The notes under the pieces: model-generated
Databases searched by the model: none
Seen by the model: only the letters and a program-made list of their open reading frames with translations
Told to the model about the DNA's origin: nothing
Shown here: positions 32,630 through 35,883 of the stretch, piece after piece
How the letters are laid out: each line of letters opens with the position of its first letter
Position numbering within the stretch: position 1 is the stretch's first letter
Program-made: the position numbers and the translations under genes
From: an uncultured Alphaproteobacteria bacterium
GTDB lineage: Bacteria > Pseudomonadota > Alphaproteobacteria > Rhodobacterales > Rhodobacteraceae
Assembly: GCA_902540655.1 (NCBI GenBank)
Contig: CACBNQ010000014.1
Location: 1 to 35,883 of the forward strand
Reading direction: 5' to 3'
DNA length: 35,883 bases

Positions 32630-33437
32630 CTTTTAAACTTTCAAGAGTTGTCATTAGATGGTCGAGAGATGAATCAATCAAATCTGAAAACGCAAATCCT
32701 AGGTTGCTTATGGAAAAATATAAAACAATAAAAGTACCAAGCATTGTGATCGGGAAACCAAATGAAAACAAATTTAATTGCGGAGCCGATCGAGTAATTA
32801 TTCCTATTGCCACATTGATAAGTAATACTACCAGAACAACTGGCATCATAATTATCGACGCATTTAAGAACATGGAGCCTGAAGCAGCCATTCCACCATC
32901 TATTAATGCTGAAGGAACTGGAAGCGTACCTATAGGGATGAAATTATAACTTTCAATTATGATCCTTAGTGCTATAAGGTGACCATCAACTGTCAAAAAA
33001 ATCATTATAAGGAAAAGATACAAAATTTGGCTTACCACGGGTGTCTGGACTCCAGAAACTGGGTCTACTTGGGCTGCATAACTTAAGCCTGCGCTGGTTG
33101 CAATTTTTTCCCCTGCTAAGGAGGCTGCTGAGAACATTATAGAAAGTATAAGTCCAGCGGTCACGCCTATAGCAATCTCTTTAAAAATAATTGCGATACC
33201 ATAGGCAGAGGTGAGTACCTGAGTGTCTAGATCCAAAGGGTGAATTGAAAAAACTACAATTGAAATTACAAATGCAATTATTATTCTTACTCTCAACATA
33301 ATGAATCGTGCACTAAAAAAAGGTGATGCAATAATGAAAGCACTAAGTCTGATAGAAGTTAAAAAAAAAGCTAGTAATATTTCTATTATATTTTGAAGCC
33401 CTAGGCCTGGAATAATCTCATTAATTGATTGTTCCAT
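32622..33437 (-). CDS. fliR: Flagellar export apparatus protein
   Basis: Inner-membrane export-gate protein, 271 aa with about six hydrophobic segments. Typical are FLTSIRLSAFIIASPFFSAR near the N-terminus and EIAIGVTAGLILSIMFSAASLAGEKI, followed by GLSYAAQVDPVSG. It begins 2 bases after fliQ and overlaps flhB by 8 bases. FliR completes the FliP5Q4R1 gate. Confidence 0.96.
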   Translation of the reverse strand: MEQSINEIIPGLGLQNIIEILLAFFLTSIRLSAFIIASPFFSARFIMLRVRIIIAFVISIVVFSIHPLDLDTQVLTSAYGIAIIFKEIAIGVTAGLILSIMFSAASLAGEKIATSAGLSYAAQVDPVSGVQTPVVSQILYLFLIMIFLTVDGHLIALRIIIESYNFIPIGTLPVPSALIDGGMAASGSMFLNASIIMMPVVLVVLLINVAIGIITRSAPQLNLFSFGFPITMLGTFIVLYFSISNLGFAFSDLIDSSLDHLMTTLESLKDG

Positions 33438-33439
33438 TT

Positions 33440-33712
33440 TTAGGCTTGACCGATTGCTGCTATTTGATCAAAAATAAACGCAAAGTAATCGGAAAGACCA
33501 GTTAACATAAAATTTGCAATCAAAGCCAAAGTCAAAAGAACAAGCACTAACTTTGGAACAAAACTCAAGGTCATTTCATTGATCGAAGTTGCTGCCTGAA
33601 TTATACCAATCAAGAGGCCTATGCCAAGTGCCACTATGAGGACTGGGCCTGCTGAAATAATTATTTGCCAGAAAGCATCTTCTAAATAATTGACGTTCTT
33701 GTCGAATTCCAT
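33440..33712 (-). CDS. fliQ: Flagellar export apparatus protein
   Basis: Export-gate subunit of 90 aa with two long membrane helices (about 15-40 and 50-78). GLLIGIIQAATSINEMTLSFVPKL is the conserved FliQ/SctS central loop and second-helix start. It lies 15 bases after fliP and 2 before fliR. Confidence 0.96.
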   Translation of the reverse strand: MEFDKNVNYLEDAFWQIIISAGPVLIVALGIGLLIGIIQAATSINEMTLSFVPKLVLVLLTLALIANFMLTGLSDYFAFIFDQIAAIGQA

Positions 33713-33727
33713 GCTAAAGCTCCTTTA

Positions 33728-34507
33728 TTAATTTGCCACATAAGTTGCTACCAGCGATCCCACCGTCATTGCCCAACCATCAACCAGAACAAAAAGGAGA
33801 AGCTTAAAGGGAAGGGCGACTAACATAGGACTGAGCATCATCATTCCTAAGGACATCAATATCGAGGCAATCACCATATCTATAACCAGAAAAGGAAGGA
33901 AAAGAAGAAAGCCTATTTGAAAAGCAGTTTTCAATTCTGATGTAATGAAAGCTGGGAGTATTACGGTAAGTGGTATGTCCTCATGATCACGATATCCTTG
34001 ATTGCCGATTAAATCCGTAAACATAGATAAATCATTTTCTCTAGTATTTTTTACTAAAAATTCCTTTAGGGTATTTGATCCCTTAGATAATGCTGTTTTT
34101 GCTGGTAACTCCCCTTCAAGATAGGGGTCGAGGGCTATTTTATTTATTTCCGTCAGTGTTGGGGTCATAATAAAGAAAGTTAAGAAAAGTGCTATCGCTA
34201 TAAGAACCTGGTTTGGTGGAGTTTGTTGCGTTCCCATAGCTTGTCTGAGTATTGACAAAACAATTATTATTCTGGTGAATGAAGTAGCTCCTAGCACTAT
34301 GGAGGGGAGCAGGGTCAACCCGGTCATTAGAGCGAGGATCTGTAGCGATAAAGAGTAGGTTGTTTCTGCGTCACCATTGCTTTCAACCTTCAAAGCTGGG
34401 AGTCCTTCCGCAAAGTTTGATATGCCGTTCTGTGCAAAGGCAGAACCAGCTAGAAGAAATAACAATATTATCGGTAGCAATGCTAATATATTTTTAAATT
34501 TTATCAT
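33728..34507 (-). CDS. fliP: Flagellar export apparatus protein
   Basis: Export-gate subunit, 259 aa, with a cleavable signal peptide (hydrophobic 8-22, cleavage near SAFA) as is usual for FliP. Signatures: FTRIIIVLSILRQAMGTQQTPPNQVL, the periplasmic loop with a RDHEDIPLTVILPAFITSELKTAFQ-like run (split here by function), and MMMLSPMLVALPFKLLLFVLVDGW. It overlaps fliO by 4 bases. Confidence 0.97.
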   Translation of the reverse strand: MIKFKNILALLPIILLFLLAGSAFAQNGISNFAEGLPALKVESNGDAETTYSLSLQILALMTGLTLLPSIVLGATSFTRIIIVLSILRQAMGTQQTPPNQVLIAIALFLTFFIMTPTLTEINKIALDPYLEGELPAKTALSKGSNTLKEFLVKNTRENDLSMFTDLIGNQGYRDHEDIPLTVILPAFITSELKTAFQIGFLLFLPFLVIDMVIASILMSLGMMMLSPMLVALPFKLLLFVLVDGWAMTVGSLVATYVAN

Positions 34508-34926
34508 CTCTTAAATCCTAGCTTTGGATTCATTTTTCGTGCATTAGATATCGCGTCTGACAAAATATTAGGTTTATTATTTGACTTTTCCTCATTGCGC
34601 GGTTCATTAGTCGTTTTATCCGAAAGCTGGCTGAGTTTAATATTTTGCTTAATTGTTGATGTGTTTTTTCCTTCATGAGGAATAATTGTTGGTTGGGATC
34701 CTTTAACAAAGAAATAAAGATATTCTTTGTTATCAACTCTAATTAATCTAATTCGCTCGGAATTACTCAAAGCAAATTCATCAATAAATTTTATTCTTTT
34801 CTTTTTATTTAAATGGCTTTGGAAACTAAATTTATTATTTTTCAGTAACTGTTGTAAAACAATAAGAGCACCTAAAAAGAGTAATACAACAACTATTTGT
34901 GTTACGCTTATATCTTGAACTTGCAT
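34504..34926 (-). CDS. fliO: Flagellar biosynthesis protein FliO
   Basis: 140 aa, one membrane segment near the N-terminus (about 10-27), then a basic cytoplasmic domain with the FliO-like core KRIKFIDEFALSNSERIRLI followed by DNKEYLYFFVKG. FliO assists FliP assembly and is poorly conserved; position directly before fliP supports the call. AAGGAGG lies 5 bases before the ATG, and a sigma-54 promoter lies immediately upstream. Confidence 0.88.
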   Translation of the reverse strand: MQVQDISVTQIVVVLLFLGALIVLQQLLKNNKFSFQSHLNKKKRIKFIDEFALSNSERIRLIRVDNKEYLYFFVKGSQPTIIPHEGKNTSTIKQNIKLSQLSDKTTNEPRNEEKSNNKPNILSDAISNARKMNPKLGFKR

Positions 34927-34949
34927 ACCTGCCTCCTTGCTTAGTAAAA

Positions 34950-34967
34950 GGCAAATATTGTGCCAAA
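34950..34967 (-). promoter_or_regulatory. Sigma-54 type promoter of fliOPQR-flhB
   Basis: On the minus strand TTTGGCAC-AATAT-TTGCC contains a perfect TGGCAC (34960-34965) and TTGC (34951-34954) with exact spacing. The predicted start near 34939 lies 1 base upstream of the AAGGAGG ribosome site (34932-34938), giving a 5' leader of about 13 bases for fliO. It is in the 120-base gap after fliN. Confidence 0.8.
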
Positions 34968-35046
34968 GAAATTATTCTTGTAAATCAGACGTATTTTGGA
35001 AGATAAATATTAAATTTCAACGAATAACGTCAAAAAAATGACCTAT

Positions 35047-35388
35047 TTACTTGACACTCTCAATTCTTTTTTGAGGATCAACTATCTCCACGAATCTTAT
35101 GCCAAATCTTTCACCAACCATTACGACCTCACCTTTAGCAATCATTGTTCCATTTATTAATATGTCTAATGGGTCTCCTGCTAACCTATCTAGCTCAATT
35201 ACAGATCCTTCATTTAGCCTGAGTAATTCTTTAATTTTGAGCTCGGCACTGCCTACTTCAACTGTCAGTTTAACATCAATATTTTCTAAAACGCGCAGAT
35301 TATCCGCAGAAGCGGTGTTTTGATCTTTTTCTTCAATATTAGCTGACTGCTCTTCACTTTGTTCCTCTATATTTTCTTCTTCACCCAT
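35047..35388 (-). CDS. fliN: Flagellar motor switch protein
   Basis: C-ring protein of 113 aa. An acidic Glu/Gln-rich N-terminus (1-30) precedes the SpoA domain (about 33-108): LENIDVKLTVEVGSAELKIKE, IELDRLAGDPLDILING and MIAKGEVVMVGERFGIRFVEI. Binds FliM to form the bottom of the switch. It is 16 bases downstream of fliM. Confidence 0.97.
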   Translation of the reverse strand: MGEEENIEEQSEEQSANIEEKDQNTASADNLRVLENIDVKLTVEVGSAELKIKELLRLNEGSVIELDRLAGDPLDILINGTMIAKGEVVMVGERFGIRFVEIVDPQKRIESVK

Positions 35389-35404
35389 TGTTTGATCCCA
35401 TTTG

Positions 35405-35883
35405 TTATTTACTTAATCTTTTCTTAATATTTACCGCTGCTTGTCCAGAAAGTTCTCCTAATTCACTTAAAAACACTAATTGATCTTCAATTAAAACTTC
35501 AATGCCTTCACCCACATATATAGGGAAGGTATCACCTGCTCGAGTTTGGAGAAGTTTATTCATTTGTACAGTAGGTTCACTTAATCGGCAACTGACATTC
35601 AAAGGAATCTCCATTACCATGCGTTCTAACTTTTCTTTCCATGTATAATCATCATCAATTACCTCGCTTTGAACTCTAGATCTTAGCTGGGAAGCAATAG
35701 GCTTAAGCGTTTGTAGTGGATAGATTACATCAAAGGTTGCTGCATCAACACCAGGTAATTGAACTACAAAAGAGCATATTATCACCATCTCAGAATTATC
35801 AACAAATGAAGCGAATTGTGGATTAACTTCTCTACTTTGTTCTACAAGAGTAATTGGCATAAGATCATACCATGCTTTCTCCA
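35405..35883 (-). CDS. fliM: Flagellar motor switch protein FliM (5' partial)
   Basis: C-terminal part of FliM, about 158 codons. The frame is open to the right edge of the window: codons before the internal Met at 35860 read EKAWYDL, matching the FliM middle domain, so the true start is outside. VNPQFASFVDNSEMV, LPGVDAATFDVIYPL and the SpoA domain (VSCRLSEPTVQMNKLLQ through GDTFPIYV) are recognisable. The CheY-P-binding N-terminus is not in view. It is the first visible gene of the minus-strand flagellar operon. Confidence 0.95.
   Translation of the reverse strand, partial: EKAWYDLMPITLVEQSREVNPQFASFVDNSEMVIICSFVVQLPGVDAATFDVIYPLQTLKPIASQLRSRVQSEVIDDDYTWKEKLERMVMEIPLNVSCRLSEPTVQMNKLLQTRAGDTFPIYVGEGIEVLIEDQLVFLSELGELSGQAAVNIKKRLSK

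Overview
The window is AT-rich (roughly one third G+C by eye), gene-dense and bacterial. The gene set fits a motile, free-living alphaproteobacterium, probably aquatic: a hisB-hisH-(DUF2147)-hisA-hisF-hisE arrangement, a complete valine/isobutyrate degradation operon, a ThiXYZ/TenA pyrimidine-salvage operon and a flagellar rpoN next to motAB. The taxonomic placement is inference; no rRNA or other marker is present. I recognise no tRNA, rRNA, insertion sequence, prophage or CRISPR array.

Layout. (1) 1-3.1 kb: end of an EamA-type exporter, glucose-6-phosphate isomerase, a possible 40-aa ORF and an IbpA-type small heat-shock protein. (2) 3.2-8.7 kb, minus strand: one tightly coupled thiamin-salvage operon, read as TPP riboswitch, thiM, thiE, thiD, thiY, tenA, thiZ, thiX. 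It imports and recycles the pyrimidine and phosphorylates the thiazole; no de novo genes (thiC, thiG) are present here. (3) 8.9-15.3 kb: a divergent crotonase gene, then a minus-strand valine-catabolic operon read as mmsA, isobutyryl-CoA dehydrogenase, 3-hydroxyisobutyryl-CoA hydrolase, mmsB and a nitronate-monooxygenase-like gene. (4) 15.4-20.2 kb: a glutathione-peroxidase gene followed by a 27-aa lipoprotein gene and a strong terminator; then the histidine operon read as hisB, hisH, hisA, hisF, hisE, a psiE-like gene and a 34-aa membrane peptide, with a DUF2147 gene on the opposite strand inside it. (5) 20.3-28.3 kb: a coiled-coil membrane protein, a lytic transglycosylase, a 73-aa protein, a voltage-gated-type K+ channel, a 56-aa acidic protein, rpoN (minus), a small membrane protein, a DUF1566 protein and a PomAB-type stator pair. 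(6) 28.3-29.4 kb: 1.1 kb without a convincing gene. (7) 29.4-35.9 kb, minus strand: the flagellar export operon fliM (cut by the window edge), fliN, fliO, fliP, fliQ, fliR, flhB, followed by four overlapping genes I cannot name.

The most interesting pattern is regulatory. Four sites match the sigma-54 -24/-12 promoter (TGGCAC-N5-TTGC) with the exact 12-base GG-to-GC spacing and the correct orientation. They lie upstream of the transglycosylase, the 56-aa protein, motAB and fliOPQR-flhB. All are within about 14 kb of an rpoN gene that lacks the usual lptB and hpf neighbours in the sequence shown. This suggests a flagellum-dedicated sigma-54 circuit with new members (the transglycosylase and the 56-aa protein). 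The best candidate for an undescribed system is the four-gene tail behind flhB: a two-TM protein, a Cys4-type protein, a membrane coiled-coil protein and a PDZ-like membrane protein.
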